The notes under the pieces were generated by a model that saw only the letters and a list, made by a program, of their open reading frames with translations, had not been told where the DNA came from and did no database searches. A program made the translations under genes and the position numbers. A DNA stretch of 64,000 nucleotides from an archaeon (GTDB taxonomy: Archaea; EX4484-52; WAPT01). Positions within the stretch are counted from its first letter, which is position 1. The number at the start of each line of letters is the position of its first letter. The DNA lies in the NCBI GenBank assembly GCA_029258795.1, contig JAPDKB010000007.1, positions 246,186 to 310,185 of the forward strand, written 5' to 3'. Of this stretch, positions 25,629-34,238 are shown in pieces.

Positions 25629-26471
25629 ATGCGTGCAGCCGAAATTATGAGAAGATACGGTATAAAGCCCGATAAAGCTCTAGGACAGCACTTTCTGGTG
25701 GATAAAAACATAATAAAGAAGGAAGTTGAGCTCGCAGAAGTGAGTAAGGATGACGTTGTGCTTGAAATAGGCGCGGGTTTTGGGATGTTGACTGAAGCGC
25801 TGGTTGGTGTGGCTAAGAAAGTTGTGGCTGTGGAAAAGGATGTTGCTCTTGCCAACATTCTCAGGCAGGAGTTTGAGGATGAAGTAAAGGCAGGCAAGCT
25901 TGAAGTTGTGGAGGGTGACGCTCTTTTGGTTGATTTTCCTCCTTTTGATAAGTGCGTATCCAACATCCCATACAACATTGCTTCTGAAATCGTGGAAAAG
26001 CTATGCCACTATGCAAAGGACACCACGCTCTGCGTGCAGAAAGATTTTGGTGAGAGGCTGGTTGCGAAGCCGGGAGATAAGAACTATTCCAGAATAAGTG
26101 TGCTTGTCAGGTTTCATTTTGAGCCATACTATATCTACACGGTCTCACGCTTCTGTTTCATCCCTACCCCAAAAGTTGATTCATGCATAGTGAGGTTGAT
26201 ACCGAAAAAGGAACGGGTTGTTGGGGATGAGGAAAAGGAGGGGTTCTTCAACATGATCAGAGCTCTATTTGTTCACAGGAAGAAGAGCGTTAAAAACGCT
26301 TTTATTGCATCACGTGGCATGGCCAGTCTGAAAAAGGATGAAGCGAAAAAGGTTTTTGAAGCTGTGCCCTATGGGGATAAAAAGGTGTTCCGGCTTAGTG
26401 TTGAGGAGCTGGCCGAGCTCTTTGAGTGGTGCAAAGGTCAAAAGTTAAATTTCAGCAAGACCAATGGATAG
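25629..26471 (+). CDS. ksgA: rRNA adenine dimethyltransferase KsgA/Dim1
   Basis: The 280-aa product has the KsgA signature: KALGQHFLVDKNIIKK at the N-terminus, the SAM-binding motif VVLEIGAGFGMLTEAL, the acidic VEKDVALA loop, GDALLVDFP, and the catalytic NIPYNIASEI (NxPY). PTPKVDSCIVRLIP marks the C-terminal domain. It dimethylates two adjacent adenines near the 3' end of 16S rRNA. I chose the ATG at 25629 since homologues begin near MRRYGIKPDKALGQHF. It is the fourth gene of the eL21 cluster. Confidence 0.95.
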   Translation: MRAAEIMRRYGIKPDKALGQHFLVDKNIIKKEVELAEVSKDDVVLEIGAGFGMLTEALVGVAKKVVAVEKDVALANILRQEFEDEVKAGKLEVVEGDALLVDFPPFDKCVSNIPYNIASEIVEKLCHYAKDTTLCVQKDFGERLVAKPGDKNYSRISVLVRFHFEPYYIYTVSRFCFIPTPKVDSCIVRLIPKKERVVGDEEKEGFFNMIRALFVHRKKSVKNAFIASRGMASLKKDEAKKVFEAVPYGDKKVFRLSVEELAELFEWCKGQKLNFSKTNG

Positions 26472-26473
26472 TT

Positions 26474-27127
26474 ATGAAGCTTGTTGACCATTTGAAAGAG
26501 AAGTTTAGTGTGGTGGATGATGAGCTCGTTCTTGCCTACATAAAATCGGGATATGTGAAAGTTGGTGGAGATGTTGTTACCAATCCCCACTTCGAGCTGA
26601 AGGACAGAAAAGTGGAGTTGGAAAAGCCGGAGTTGCTTGAAAAGGGGAAGGATTACTGGTGCATGAACGAGGTGATTGATCTCTGCAACATTAGAGAGCT
26701 TGACAGGGTGCTTGGTTTTGAGATGAAGCAAGAACATGTGGATGCGATGCTTGAAAAAAGGGCTGAAGTTGTGGTGCTCAATTTTCAGGATTACGGACTT
26801 GAGAATTATGTTCAGTGTCATGTCGGTAATCTGTTTTATGATGATTTCACATCTCTGCTGAAGGGAAAGTTCGATGTGATGGTCAGTTTTGTTAAGTCAA
26901 ATCCCGTGCGCGTTTTTGGGATAGTGGAGCGTTATCTACCATTGATGATGGAGAACTTCAGGGTTGTGGTTGTCTCAAGCGGGGCAGCGTTTGATTCACT
27001 AAGCGAGATGAAAGAAGCTTATAGCAATGCGGCAAGCTTGCTTTTGCTCGAGCTTAAGAAAGCGAGAACGTTTCCGTTTGATGAGCTCGTTGCCATGGTT
27101 TTTGAAAAGAAGAAGGTGGTGCTGTAA
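26474..27127 (+). CDS. S4-like/degenerate FtsJ-fold protein, TlyA-like
   Basis: This 217-aa protein starts 2 nt after ksgA. The N-terminus (VLAYIKSGYVKVGGDVVTNP) resembles an S4 RNA-binding domain, and the rest has alternating strands and helices as in FtsJ/TlyA methyltransferases (FQDYGLENYVQCHVGNLF, KFDVMVSFVKSNP). No GxGxG SAM motif is seen, so it may be catalytically inactive or a non-methyltransferase. In many archaea the gene after ksgA is a HemK-type methyltransferase; this is different. An RNA-binding accessory role is inferred from context. Confidence 0.55.
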   Translation: MKLVDHLKEKFSVVDDELVLAYIKSGYVKVGGDVVTNPHFELKDRKVELEKPELLEKGKDYWCMNEVIDLCNIRELDRVLGFEMKQEHVDAMLEKRAEVVVLNFQDYGLENYVQCHVGNLFYDDFTSLLKGKFDVMVSFVKSNPVRVFGIVERYLPLMMENFRVVVVSSGAAFDSLSEMKEAYSNAASLLLLELKKARTFPFDELVAMVFEKKKVVL

Positions 27128-27475
27128 ATGTACCTTGAATTGCTCGTAATTCTTCTTTCAGTCGCGTGCTTTTTTCTGACTGTGCTTCTTGTTGAGACGA
27201 GAAGGAAGGTTAAGCAGTACGAATCCGAGCTGTTGAGCAAGCGTGTTCTCCACGGCAAAATCGTGGAGCAGCTCGCGCCATTCTTAGAGAGGTTCAGGGG
27301 TGCTTTAAGGGACTTCCGTTTCATAGGGTCTCCGATAGATGGCATAATATTTGGAGAAGATGAGATTGTATTTGTGGAAGTGAAAACGGGAAATGCAAAG
27401 CTAACCGAGAAACAGAAAAGGATAAAAAGAATGGTGGAGGAAAAGAGAGTAAGGTGGGAGGAGGTAAGGTTATGA
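27128..27475 (+). CDS. Membrane-anchored Holliday junction resolvase-related nuclease
   Basis: This 115-aa protein has an N-terminal membrane helix (LLVILLSVACFFLTVLLV), a basic coiled helix, and a PD-(D/E)xK core: FIGSPIDGIIFGEDEIVFVE followed by VKTGNAKLTEKQ. This fits the family of short endonucleases related to archaeal Holliday junction resolvases. The catalytic Asp (SPIDG) and Glu-x-Lys (EVK) are present. The start directly follows the previous stop, and its end overlaps the protease gene as ATGA. The substrate is unproven. Confidence 0.8.
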   Translation: MYLELLVILLSVACFFLTVLLVETRRKVKQYESELLSKRVLHGKIVEQLAPFLERFRGALRDFRFIGSPIDGIIFGEDEIVFVEVKTGNAKLTEKQKRIKRMVEEKRVRWEEVRL

Positions 27476-28047
27476 TGCGCTTCTACTTCGATAAAAGAGA
27501 GGTGGAGGAGCTGCTCATCTCGGCTGCTGTTGCTGCTTTCGTCTTCAGCTTTCGTGAGCTGCTTCATGCTGATTATTACGGAGCGTTGAGTGTGAGCTTA
27601 GCTGTGTTTCTGGGTTTTGTGCTGCATGAGAGTGCTCACAAAATCACGGCCATAAAATACGGAAATTATGCCAGATTCGTTATGTGGAAGGAGGGGCTTG
27701 CCATAGCACTTTTACTCGCTTTCGTCACGCTCGGGAAGTTTGTTTTCCTTGCGCCGGGAGCGGTGATGATAGGTACGCTGCGCGGAACCCTGAGTTCGAG
27801 GGAGAATGCCGTTATCTCGGCTGCCGGACCCATGACCAACATCCTGATAGCAGCTGCATGCTACCTCCTCGCTTTGTTCATCCCCATCCAGATGTTGAGG
27901 TTGATAGTGGTAATCAACGGCTACATAGCATTCTTCAACCTTCTTCCCATTCCTCCACTTGACGGCTCCAAGATAATATGGTACAGCATAGTGGTGTGGA
28001 TTGCGCTTATGGCTGTAGCGTGTTTCTTTGCATTTTTCGCATTCTAA
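27472..28047 (+). CDS. M50 family site-2-type intramembrane metalloprotease
   Basis: This polytopic protein of about 191 aa carries the zinc motif HESAH (HExxH) in LGFVLHESAHKITAIKYGNY and the second motif NLLPIPPLDGSKI. Both are diagnostic of M50 rhomboid-like sterol regulatory protease relatives. GPMTNILIA is a conserved membrane segment of the family. The ATG at 27472 overlaps the upstream stop codon as ATGA, so it is co-translated with the nuclease-like protein. Substrate unknown. Confidence 0.9.
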   Translation: MMRFYFDKREVEELLISAAVAAFVFSFRELLHADYYGALSVSLAVFLGFVLHESAHKITAIKYGNYARFVMWKEGLAIALLLAFVTLGKFVFLAPGAVMIGTLRGTLSSRENAVISAAGPMTNILIAAACYLLALFIPIQMLRLIVVINGYIAFFNLLPIPPLDGSKIIWYSIVVWIALMAVACFFAFFAF

Positions 28048-28129
28048 AATTTTGATGATGGCGGCAACTTTTTGGATTGCTCGTGAAAAAGAAAAAGTTT
28101 TATAATGTGGCTCAGTTCAATAATTCATC

Positions 28130-28423
28130 ATGCTTTTTGAAATTCTTGAGCTTTTCAAAGAAATGCTGTTCACCATGGGCAGCAGTGCTGTCGGCACTGG
28201 TGGTAAAATAGTGTCATTGTTCCTTAAAATCATAGATGTGATAAGGACGGGATTACCGACAGCATCCCCGGTGGAAATATTTCTGACTGTGATCTTCTTT
28301 GGTTTAATAGTGATGATCGTGCTGAACACCGTGATGGGGTCGATAAGAACCCTATTTATGATTGGAGTCATAGTTATAGGAATGCTCTTATTTCTTTCCA
28401 TTCTTACTGGGGGGCTTTTTTGA
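28130..28423 (+). CDS. Small membrane protein, unknown
   Basis: This 97-aa protein has two membrane segments, IFLTVIFFGLIVMIVLNTVM and TLFMIGVIVIGMLLFLSIL, after an amphipathic N-terminal half. A TATA-like TTTTATAATG lies about 28 nt upstream of the ATG, consistent with leaderless expression. Its last 36 nt overlap the end of the convergent gene. No family recognised. Confidence 0.6.
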   Translation: MLFEILELFKEMLFTMGSSAVGTGGKIVSLFLKIIDVIRTGLPTASPVEIFLTVIFFGLIVMIVLNTVMGSIRTLFMIGVIVIGMLLFLSILTGGLF

Positions 28424-28696
28424 AGAGAAGATATCTCTCAACAACGAGCATTCAACTTTTATCGAGTATCCTCCTGCTGACTTTTTTTTCATCAGCTTCC
28501 TAACTTTCAAAAGGAGTTTTATCAGCTTAACATTTCTCAGAAGTTTGATCACATTAGCCCTTTTGATTCGAATTGTTCTGCTCTGCGGATTGATTTCAAG
28601 AGAGCATAATCTCGCTCCCTCCTCATCAATGATGTTGACCTCCATCCCGACTTTAGAAGCTTCCAGAAGTTCGAGCAATTCCCTAACATTTTCCAT
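28388..28696 (-). CDS. Small basic protein, unknown
   Basis: This 102-aa protein has an acidic N-terminal helix, a short beta segment (EGARLCSLEINPQSRTIRI) and a strongly basic C-terminal half (VIKLLRNVKLIKLLLKVRKL). It starts with an ATG 60 nt from the divergent HerA gene, in an AT-rich shared promoter region. I do not recognise it; the basic helices suggest membrane-surface or nucleic-acid contact. Confidence 0.5.
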   Translation of the reverse strand: MENVRELLELLEASKVGMEVNIIDEEGARLCSLEINPQSRTIRIKRANVIKLLRNVKLIKLLLKVRKLMKKKSAGGYSIKVECSLLRDIFSSKKPPSKNGKK

Positions 28697-28756
28697 TTGG
28701 GGAAATTAGGAGGTTATATTTAAAATTTAATTAGTCGTGTTCCCAAATTAAACCAC

Positions 28757-30028
28757 ATGCACAAGATTATTGTGGGGAGAGACCAGTGGGATGTTGAGAA
28801 GTATGGTGAATTAGGTACTGGATTTATAGGCAAGAACTATGTGGGAGAGAAAAAGGAGGCACGCCTCACCATCCCCATCCGGATTGATCTTGCCAGACCC
28901 CATGTAATAGGAATATTTGGAAAGAGAGGTATGGGTAAATCCTACACCATGGGAACGCTTGTGGAAGAGATCATGCTCCTGCCCGAAAACGTCAGGAAAA
29001 ATGTTAGCGCTTTGGTTATAGACACCATGGGTATCTTCTGGAGCATGAAGTATCCGAACGACAAGGATTTCAAAGTTCTGCTTTCGTGGAATCTGCACCC
29101 CCGCGGCTTTCCAATAGAGGTGCTCGTTCCGGAGGGCTTGGAGGAGGAGTACCGGAGGGAGGAGATACCATACGACGGTACTTTTTCATTTAAAGCAAGT
29201 GATCTGACCGCTGAGGACTGGGCTTACACCTTTGAGATCGATTTGATGGGTGAGGTAGGTGTGTTCCTTGATAGATTCATAAAGGATTTGAAGGAGGAAG
29301 AACAGGATTACACTCTGGAAACGCTGATTTACCGGCTGGAGGAGATGCCGAAGAGCTACATAAGAGATGCGCTCATAAACCGATTCAGCGTGGCTGAAGA
29401 ATGGGGGATTTTCAGCGCTGCCGGAACGGATATGAAGGAGCTTGTAAAGCCGGGGAAGGTTGTGGTGCTCGACATCTCGCTGCTGGGCTCGTTCTCGCTG
29501 GGATGGAATGTCAAAACGCTGGTTGTGGGGCTGCTTGCAAGAAAACTGCTTTATGAAAGAATGAAAGCCAGGAGAAAGGAGGAGCTTGACAGCATGAGCG
29601 GGATAGAGAAATCTCACATGCCGATAGTGTGGATGTTTCTGGATGAGGCGCATCAGTTCCTGCCGTCTGAAGGTAAAACTGCCGCAACAGACCCTCTCGT
29701 GCAGTGGGTGAAGCTCGGGAGAGAGCCCGGCGTTTCTCTTGTGCTGGCGACGCAGCAGCCAAACAAGCTGCACGAAGCTGCGATAAGCCAGATGGATGTT
29801 GTGATCTCTCATCGTCTGACGGCACGCTCGGATCTTGAAGCGCTGAGAAACATAATGCAAACTTATCTCAAATACGACCTTGCAGCTTACATCGACATGC
29901 TTCCCCGTGTGAAGGGTGCTGCCGTGATTCTGGACGATAACTCGGAGAGAATTTATGCTGCGCAGATGAGGCCCCGCATTTCCTGGCATGCTGGAGGCAC
30001 ACCCATAGCAATAAAAGAAGTGGAGTAA
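28757..30028 (+). CDS. HerA-type DNA translocase/ATPase
   Basis: This 423-aa protein has a HAS-barrel-like N-terminus and the Walker A motif GIFGKRGMGKSYTMGTLVEEI (shown from 55; 20-residue core GIFGKRGMGKSYTMGTLVEE). Walker B is in MPIVWMFLDEAHQFLP, followed by SLVLATQQPNKLHEAA, the HerA/FtsK-family sensor region with an arginine finger segment nearby. HerA works with NurA in DNA end resection; nurA is not adjacent here. The family is firm; the exact sub-branch (HerA versus other DUF87 ATPases) is less so. Confidence 0.85.
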   Translation: MHKIIVGRDQWDVEKYGELGTGFIGKNYVGEKKEARLTIPIRIDLARPHVIGIFGKRGMGKSYTMGTLVEEIMLLPENVRKNVSALVIDTMGIFWSMKYPNDKDFKVLLSWNLHPRGFPIEVLVPEGLEEEYRREEIPYDGTFSFKASDLTAEDWAYTFEIDLMGEVGVFLDRFIKDLKEEEQDYTLETLIYRLEEMPKSYIRDALINRFSVAEEWGIFSAAGTDMKELVKPGKVVVLDISLLGSFSLGWNVKTLVVGLLARKLLYERMKARRKEELDSMSGIEKSHMPIVWMFLDEAHQFLPSEGKTAATDPLVQWVKLGREPGVSLVLATQQPNKLHEAAISQMDVVISHRLTARSDLEALRNIMQTYLKYDLAAYIDMLPRVKGAAVILDDNSERIYAAQMRPRISWHAGGTPIAIKEVE

Positions 30029-30034
30029 AAGCCA

Positions 30035-31150
30035 TTACTTTTTCTTTCTCCTAGTCCTCTTCTTTTCATTCTTGGGTTGAGAAGTGCCCTCATTAGCTGG
30101 AGGCATCGAATTTCCAAAATAAAGCTTCCTCACAGGCCATGAAATCTCTATGCCTTCCTCATCGAACCTCTTTTTGAGATCTTTTATGAACTCGTGCATG
30201 ATTGTGTAGCGGTAAGCATAATCCTTTGCTCTCAGTATTATGGCAAATTCTATGTTGGAATCGCCAAAGTTGTTGTACCTTACCAAAGGTTCCCATGATG
30301 TTTCGCACATATCTGCAAGCTTTTCCTGCGTTTTCCTTGCAACCTCCTTGACAATCCTCTCCACCCTTTCCAGGTCGGAGTCGTAAGCCACACCACAATT
30401 CACTATGACGTTTGTGGGCTTGACAGGCATCGCATAATTGATTATTTTACTCTGCGAAAGCTTGGAGTTCGGGATTATGATGGTGTAGTCTCCAAGCGCC
30501 CTTATTCTGGTGGAACGCCACCCCACATCATCCACATAGCCTATGGTGCCATCTTCCAGCTCAACAAAATCGCCAACTCTTATTGGTTTGTCGGACATGA
30601 TATGGAGACCCGCAAAGAAGTCTGAAAGAGTGCTCTGTAAAGCCAGACCCACTGCTAAGCTACCCACACCGAGAGTGGCTATTAGGGGTGAGAGAGCTAT
30701 ATTGAAGTAGTCAAGGATGGTTAGGAAACCTATAGTAAAGACGAAAAGATATATAACCTTAGAAATGACTCCCGGTAGCTTGACCTTCTTTTCCTTCTCA
30801 AACCAGAAAGTTGCGAAGAACACGAAAATCTCTGCAACCATCCACGAAGCCACAAGAACTCCAACCACAAAGAAAAACTTGTCCAGATTGATAAGGAAGG
30901 TTAATTTCGATGAAAGTATTTCGGATGAGGTGTAGAGGCCGATGAGCACTACCAGCGCGACCAGAGGACGGGAGATTATATCAAGTAGGATATCATCCAG
31001 ATCACTCTTTGTGCGCTTTGCAACCCTCCTGAAGTAGGGTATGATTATGTTTCTTATCACCAAAATCAGGAAAATGAAAACTCCGAGATTCAGCAAAGCG
31101 AGACCTTCTGGTGTGTGGAGTAAGAATCTGGACACCAAATTTGAAACCAT
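30035..31150 (-). CDS. MscS-type mechanosensitive channel
   Basis: This 371-aa protein has four or so N-terminal membrane helices and a pore-lining TM3 (IATLGVGSLAVGLALQSTLS). The MscS beta domain follows (KPIRVGDFVELEDGTIGYVD, RSTRIRALGDYTIIIPNSK) and then the cytoplasmic alpha/beta vestibule. It releases solutes on hypo-osmotic shock. The C-terminus is a Lys/Arg-rich tail. Convergent with HerA, 6 nt between stops. Confidence 0.93.
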   Translation of the reverse strand: MVSNLVSRFLLHTPEGLALLNLGVFIFLILVIRNIIIPYFRRVAKRTKSDLDDILLDIISRPLVALVVLIGLYTSSEILSSKLTFLINLDKFFFVVGVLVASWMVAEIFVFFATFWFEKEKKVKLPGVISKVIYLFVFTIGFLTILDYFNIALSPLIATLGVGSLAVGLALQSTLSDFFAGLHIMSDKPIRVGDFVELEDGTIGYVDDVGWRSTRIRALGDYTIIIPNSKLSQSKIINYAMPVKPTNVIVNCGVAYDSDLERVERIVKEVARKTQEKLADMCETSWEPLVRYNNFGDSNIEFAIILRAKDYAYRYTIMHEFIKDLKKRFDEEGIEISWPVRKLYFGNSMPPANEGTSQPKNEKKRTRRKKK

Positions 31151-31279
31151 AAATTAGAATTTCAAGTATGAAAAGATAAAAAGGTTTTGCGAAGCTGAAA
31201 GAAGAAAAAAGAAAAGGGAGGAAAGTTGTGGGGCTCGGACGGTGGCATTAATAGCGGTGGAGGGTTCATCCAGCAAATC

Positions 31280-31540
31280 TCAACTAACGACACCTCCTTT
31301 CCTTCCTGCAATGGTCCATAGCCAGTCCTGCATCACCTTTTCCTTCTCATACTTGCCGAATGCATGGGGGAACATGTCTGCCAGCTCCTCTATCCTTTTC
31401 CTCGCCTCCTCCTTTGCTTTCTGGAATTTTTTTTCGTGCTCAATTGATAGATTTCTGAACTCATACAGGAACATGTCTTTTGGGTTTAATCCCATTTCCT
31501 TCAACTTGTTCTTGATCAAAATGATCTCATCTCCCATCAT
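31280..31540 (-). CDS. Small helical protein, unknown
   Basis: This 86-aa frame starts at an ATG preceded by GGAGGTG with 5-nt spacing, a strong Shine-Dalgarno that rules out the upstream GTG. It is charged and helical (KKFQKAKEEARKRIEELADM) and ends in a Trp-containing segment (QDWLWTIAGRKGG). It follows another small protein by 18 nt on the same strand. No family recognised; no metal or catalytic motif. Confidence 0.6.
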   Translation of the reverse strand: MMGDEIILIKNKLKEMGLNPKDMFLYEFRNLSIEHEKKFQKAKEEARKRIEELADMFPHAFGKYEKEKVMQDWLWTIAGRKGGVVS

Positions 31541-31558
31541 CAACACCACCTCCCAAAA

Positions 31559-31753
31559 TCATACTTTTGCATAGGCAGCTATGGTCTGCTGCACCGGCTG
31601 GTTGTGTAACTGGTGGAGTGGCTTACCATTCACGTAAACGGGATACACCTTGCTCAGCTCAATCAGCATCTGCCTTATTTTCCTCACCTGTTGTGGGTTC
31701 ACACGCCCCCGCCTTCCATGAGTTCTGGAGTGGCTCACCACCATCTTGCTCAC
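31559..31753 (-). CDS. Small basic protein, unknown
   Basis: This 64-aa protein has a His/Arg-rich N-terminus (HSRTHGRRGRVNPQQVRKI) and a hydrophobic C-terminal part. AGGTGAG lies just before the ATG. It is the upstream partner of the small helical protein in what looks like a two-gene operon. Nucleic-acid binding is plausible from charge alone. Confidence 0.5.
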   Translation of the reverse strand: MSKMVVSHSRTHGRRGRVNPQQVRKIRQMLIELSKVYPVYVNGKPLHQLHNQPVQQTIAAYAKV

Positions 31754-31874
31754 CTCCGTGTTAGAAGAAGTGAATCTGAGGGTATTTAAGGTAGAGCATA
31801 TAGGTTTGCCGTTATACGTGCTTTCATGCCGATAGAAGGAGGTTGAATGGTGTGTTTGTATTTACTTTCAGATT

Positions 31875-32450
31875 TTATTCCAGCAGGTGTTTTCCCTCTT
31901 CCTTTATGAAGTTGATGAAGGATTGAGTTGCTCTTTTTCTATGAGACACCTGATTTTTGTATTCGTAATCCTCAGCAAAGGTTCTGTCATGCCCTTCGGG
32001 AATGAAAATGGGGTCAAACCCAAACCCTTCTTTTCCGCGCTGCTTTTCAGCTATCATGCCATGACATTCTCCAGTGAAAATCCTCACATCATCCTGACTT
32101 AAAGCCAGTGCTATGACTGCCTTAAACTTTGCAGCTCTGTTCTCCACACCCTCCATTAGTTTGAGCACACCTTCATTGCCTATGGTTCTGTACACGTAGG
32201 AAGAATAAACCCCCGGAAAGCCCTTGAGAGCGTGGATAAAGAGTCCTGCATCTTCCACCATCACCGGATGTCCCACAAGTCGGTAAGCTTCCTTTGCCTT
32301 GAATTCAGCCACCTTCTCCAGCTCATCCGCCTGAATTTCCGTTAGCTCAAGCTCAATGTGCTTTACATCCACGCCGTATTTTTGCAAAGCGTTTCTTATT
32401 TCCACCGCTTTGTGGGGATTGGAGGTTGCAAAGTAAATATGGAGTGGCAT
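31875..32450 (-). CDS. rdgB: XTP/dITP diphosphatase (Ham1/RdgB)
   Basis: The 191-aa product is the housekeeping inosine triphosphatase that cleanses the nucleotide pool. It starts IYFATSNPHKAVEI, which is the SxNxxK motif, and continues VEDAGLFIHALKGFPGVYSS, GFGFDPIFIPEGHDRTFAE and SHRKRAT, all conserved. I chose the ATG at 32450, which has GGTGAT upstream and matches the family N-terminus; the upstream in-frame extension does not. It pairs functionally with endonuclease V in inosine defence. Confidence 0.94.
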   Translation of the reverse strand: MPLHIYFATSNPHKAVEIRNALQKYGVDVKHIELELTEIQADELEKVAEFKAKEAYRLVGHPVMVEDAGLFIHALKGFPGVYSSYVYRTIGNEGVLKLMEGVENRAAKFKAVIALALSQDDVRIFTGECHGMIAEKQRGKEGFGFDPIFIPEGHDRTFAEDYEYKNQVSHRKRATQSFINFIKEEGKHLLE

Positions 32451-32540
32451 GTTTCCATCACCATAATCGATAGTCAGGTATTTGAGAAAAATTTTTATAG
32501 GTGTTGTGCAATAATTCATGCCTTATTGGTGGTTTGTATT

Positions 32541-33080
32541 ATGGATCAGGGGGATGACCCTCACCATTGTAAAAGCAAGTGCTGTGTGGTGGGGGAGGAT
32601 AGGGATCGTGCATTTCTGATTTATGATTCTGGCTATGATCTGGAAAATGATGAAGTAGAGGAAGATGTGGAACGATGTGTTAGGAAGCTTCTGAGTTCAA
32701 ATGACCCTAAGTTGATGAACATAAAAATTGTCCTCATCGCAAAGTATAAACGGAACGTATCAAACGGTTCTAACTTTGAGGTTGAAGTTTATTCGAAAGA
32801 CGAACCCGATTCTGTTATTAAAGCCCGTGAGATCTACGATCAGATGGTCAAGAACATGAACGGGCAGTTCGAGGCTCAAAAAGAAAACGTAAGCATTGGG
32901 AAATGCGACGGTAACTCGTGTGTTAGAATTGGAAGAATAGCGTACAGGAACAAAGTTCTAATATACGAGACAAGTGACCCAGAAACATGTGAGAATCTGA
33001 CAAAGGAGTGTATTTTCAGAGTATATTCTAAGGATTATCCTGATGCGGGTGAGATTAAAGAAATGAGGAAGTATCTGTGA
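32541..33080 (+). CDS. Unknown soluble protein with Cys pairs
   Basis: This protein of about 179 aa starts at an ATG at 32541 with GGTGG upstream and a TATA-like TTTTTATAG near 32490. It shows two parts with a similar ending: EVEVYSKDEPDSVIKAREIYDQM and IFRVYSKDYPDAGEIKEMRKYL (both longer than quoted cores VYSKDEPD and VYSKDYPD). This suggests an internal duplication of about 80 residues. Cys residues (CKSKCC, CDGNSC, CENLTKEC) could bind metal or form disulfides. There is no signal peptide. I do not recognise the family. Confidence 0.65.
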   Translation: MDQGDDPHHCKSKCCVVGEDRDRAFLIYDSGYDLENDEVEEDVERCVRKLLSSNDPKLMNIKIVLIAKYKRNVSNGSNFEVEVYSKDEPDSVIKAREIYDQMVKNMNGQFEAQKENVSIGKCDGNSCVRIGRIAYRNKVLIYETSDPETCENLTKECIFRVYSKDYPDAGEIKEMRKYL

Positions 33081-33087
33081 TTTCTTG

Positions 33088-33161
33088 TGGTGCGCCGGCC
33101 GGGAATTGAACCCGGGCCTCCGCCGTGGCAGGGCGGTATCATACCACTAGACTACCGGCGC
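33088..33161 (-). tRNA. tRNA-Gly (GCC)
   Basis: The minus strand folds as a complete tRNA. The acceptor stem GCGCCGG (5' end at 33161) pairs with CCGGCGC, U8 is present, and the anticodon loop CTGCCAC gives anticodon GCC. The T arm carries GGTTCAATTCC-type sequence, and A73 plus an encoded CCA lie at 33088-33090. No intron. Confidence 0.96.
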
Positions 33162-33264
33162 GCAACCAAGCTGGATGGAGTTATAATTGTCTGAACAAGT
33201 TTTAAAAATGTTGACTCTCGTGTTCCATCTGAGAGCTTAAGAAAACTCGCATAGCTTGAGGTTT

Positions 33265-33480
33265 TCACTTTTTCCTCGTTGCGACAGCAACGCCAACTTT
33301 CTTTTTGGTCTGCCAGCTGTAGCTCCTCAACCTCTTGCTCCTCCCGAATCCGCATGCTGCGCAATACTTCTTTGTTATGTGGAACGCGTGCCTACCACAC
33401 CTTCTGCATCTTTTGTGTGTCTTCTTCTGCCTCTTTCCAAAGGACGGCCTTCCAGCTGTGTATCTTCTTACTGCTGCCAT
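33265..33480 (-). CDS. rpl37e: Ribosomal protein eL37
   Basis: This 71-aa basic protein has the eL37 zinc finger [20 protein letters not shown] (C-x2-C ... C-x2-C), preceded by [18 protein letters not shown] and followed by [11 protein letters not shown]. It is a large-subunit protein contacting 23S rRNA. It follows the Lsm gene by 22 nt on the same strand, the usual archaeal Lsm-eL37 pair. Confidence 0.97.
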   Translation of the reverse strand: MAAVRRYTAGRPSFGKRQKKTHKRCRRCGRHAFHITKKYCAACGFGRSKRLRSYSWQTKKKVGVAVATRKK

Positions 33481-33502
33481 AGAAACTCACACCCCAACAG
33501 CA

Positions 33503-33745
33503 CTATTTTGACACGTTTTCTTCAGGAGATGCGAAAACAACTGTATCTCCCCTGATAAGCACATCTCCTATCCGTTTGACTCCCTCTTCATCAGTAAGCT
33601 CGGCATTGCTCAGCCACAGATTCAGATGCATGTCCAGCGCTTCAAGCACACCGTTTATTCTGTTCCCGTTCTTTAACCTCACCAAAATCCTCTTGCCCTT
33701 TGACTTATCAAGCACGTCTATAGGTCTTTTGTCCGGCACGTTCAA
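33503..33745 (-). CDS. Sm-like (Lsm) RNA-binding protein
   Basis: This 80-aa protein has both Sm motifs: RILVRLKNGNRINGVLEALD with MHLNLWLSNAE (Sm1), and RIGDVLIRGDTVVFAS (Sm2, IRGD). Archaeal Lsm proteins form heptameric rings on U-rich RNA. It heads the Lsm-eL37 operon. Confidence 0.95.
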   Translation of the reverse strand: MNVPDKRPIDVLDKSKGKRILVRLKNGNRINGVLEALDMHLNLWLSNAELTDEEGVKRIGDVLIRGDTVVFASPEENVSK

Positions 33746-33840
33746 ATCACCACCAAAATATGCTCGCTAAAAACCACACAATAAATAATGAGGAAACATA
33801 TTTAAAGATTTAGTTGAATTAAACCCAAGTGTGATGCGGC

Positions 33841-34236
33841 ATGGCTATCTGGCACTCAAGATCAAGGAGGAAGCCAACTGGAGGTCGGCTCAGACCGCAC
33901 AGAAAGCACAAAAAGTATGAGCTCGGTAGATTACCTGCAAGAACAACCATTGGAGAGAGAAAGCTGGAGATTATAAGAGTCAGGGGTGGAAACTACAAGT
34001 TCAGGCTTAAGAAGGTTGATTATGCCAACGTGGTTTATGAAGGCGGGAAGGTTGAAAAGAAGAAAGTCGTGGATGTTGTTGAAAACAAAGCCAATCCTCA
34101 CTTTGTGAGGGAGAAGATAATAACCAAAGGCGCAATAATAAAGCTTGAGGATGGCACACTGGCGAGAGTGACAAGCCGCCCGGGACAGGATGGCGTGATC
34201 AATGTGGTTGTCATCAAAACTTCTGCCAAGGCGTGA
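33841..34236 (+). CDS. rps8e: Ribosomal protein eS8
   Basis: This 131-aa protein matches archaeal eS8: [56 protein letters not shown] and the C-terminal [17 protein letters not shown]. It is a small-subunit protein. A TATA box (ATATTTAAA near 33800) and a GTGATGCGG sequence precede the ATG. The stop overlaps the start region of the ogt gene. Confidence 0.96.
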   Translation: MAIWHSRSRRKPTGGRLRPHRKHKKYELGRLPARTTIGERKLEIIRVRGGNYKFRLKKVDYANVVYEGGKVEKKKVVDVVENKANPHFVREKIITKGAIIKLEDGTLARVTSRPGQDGVINVVVIKTSAKA

Positions 34237-34238
34237 GC

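Noticed and set aside
29186-29989. 267-codon minus-strand frame opposite HerA
   Set aside because: HerA has intact Walker motifs on the plus strand; the antisense product is His/Arg-rich without structure.
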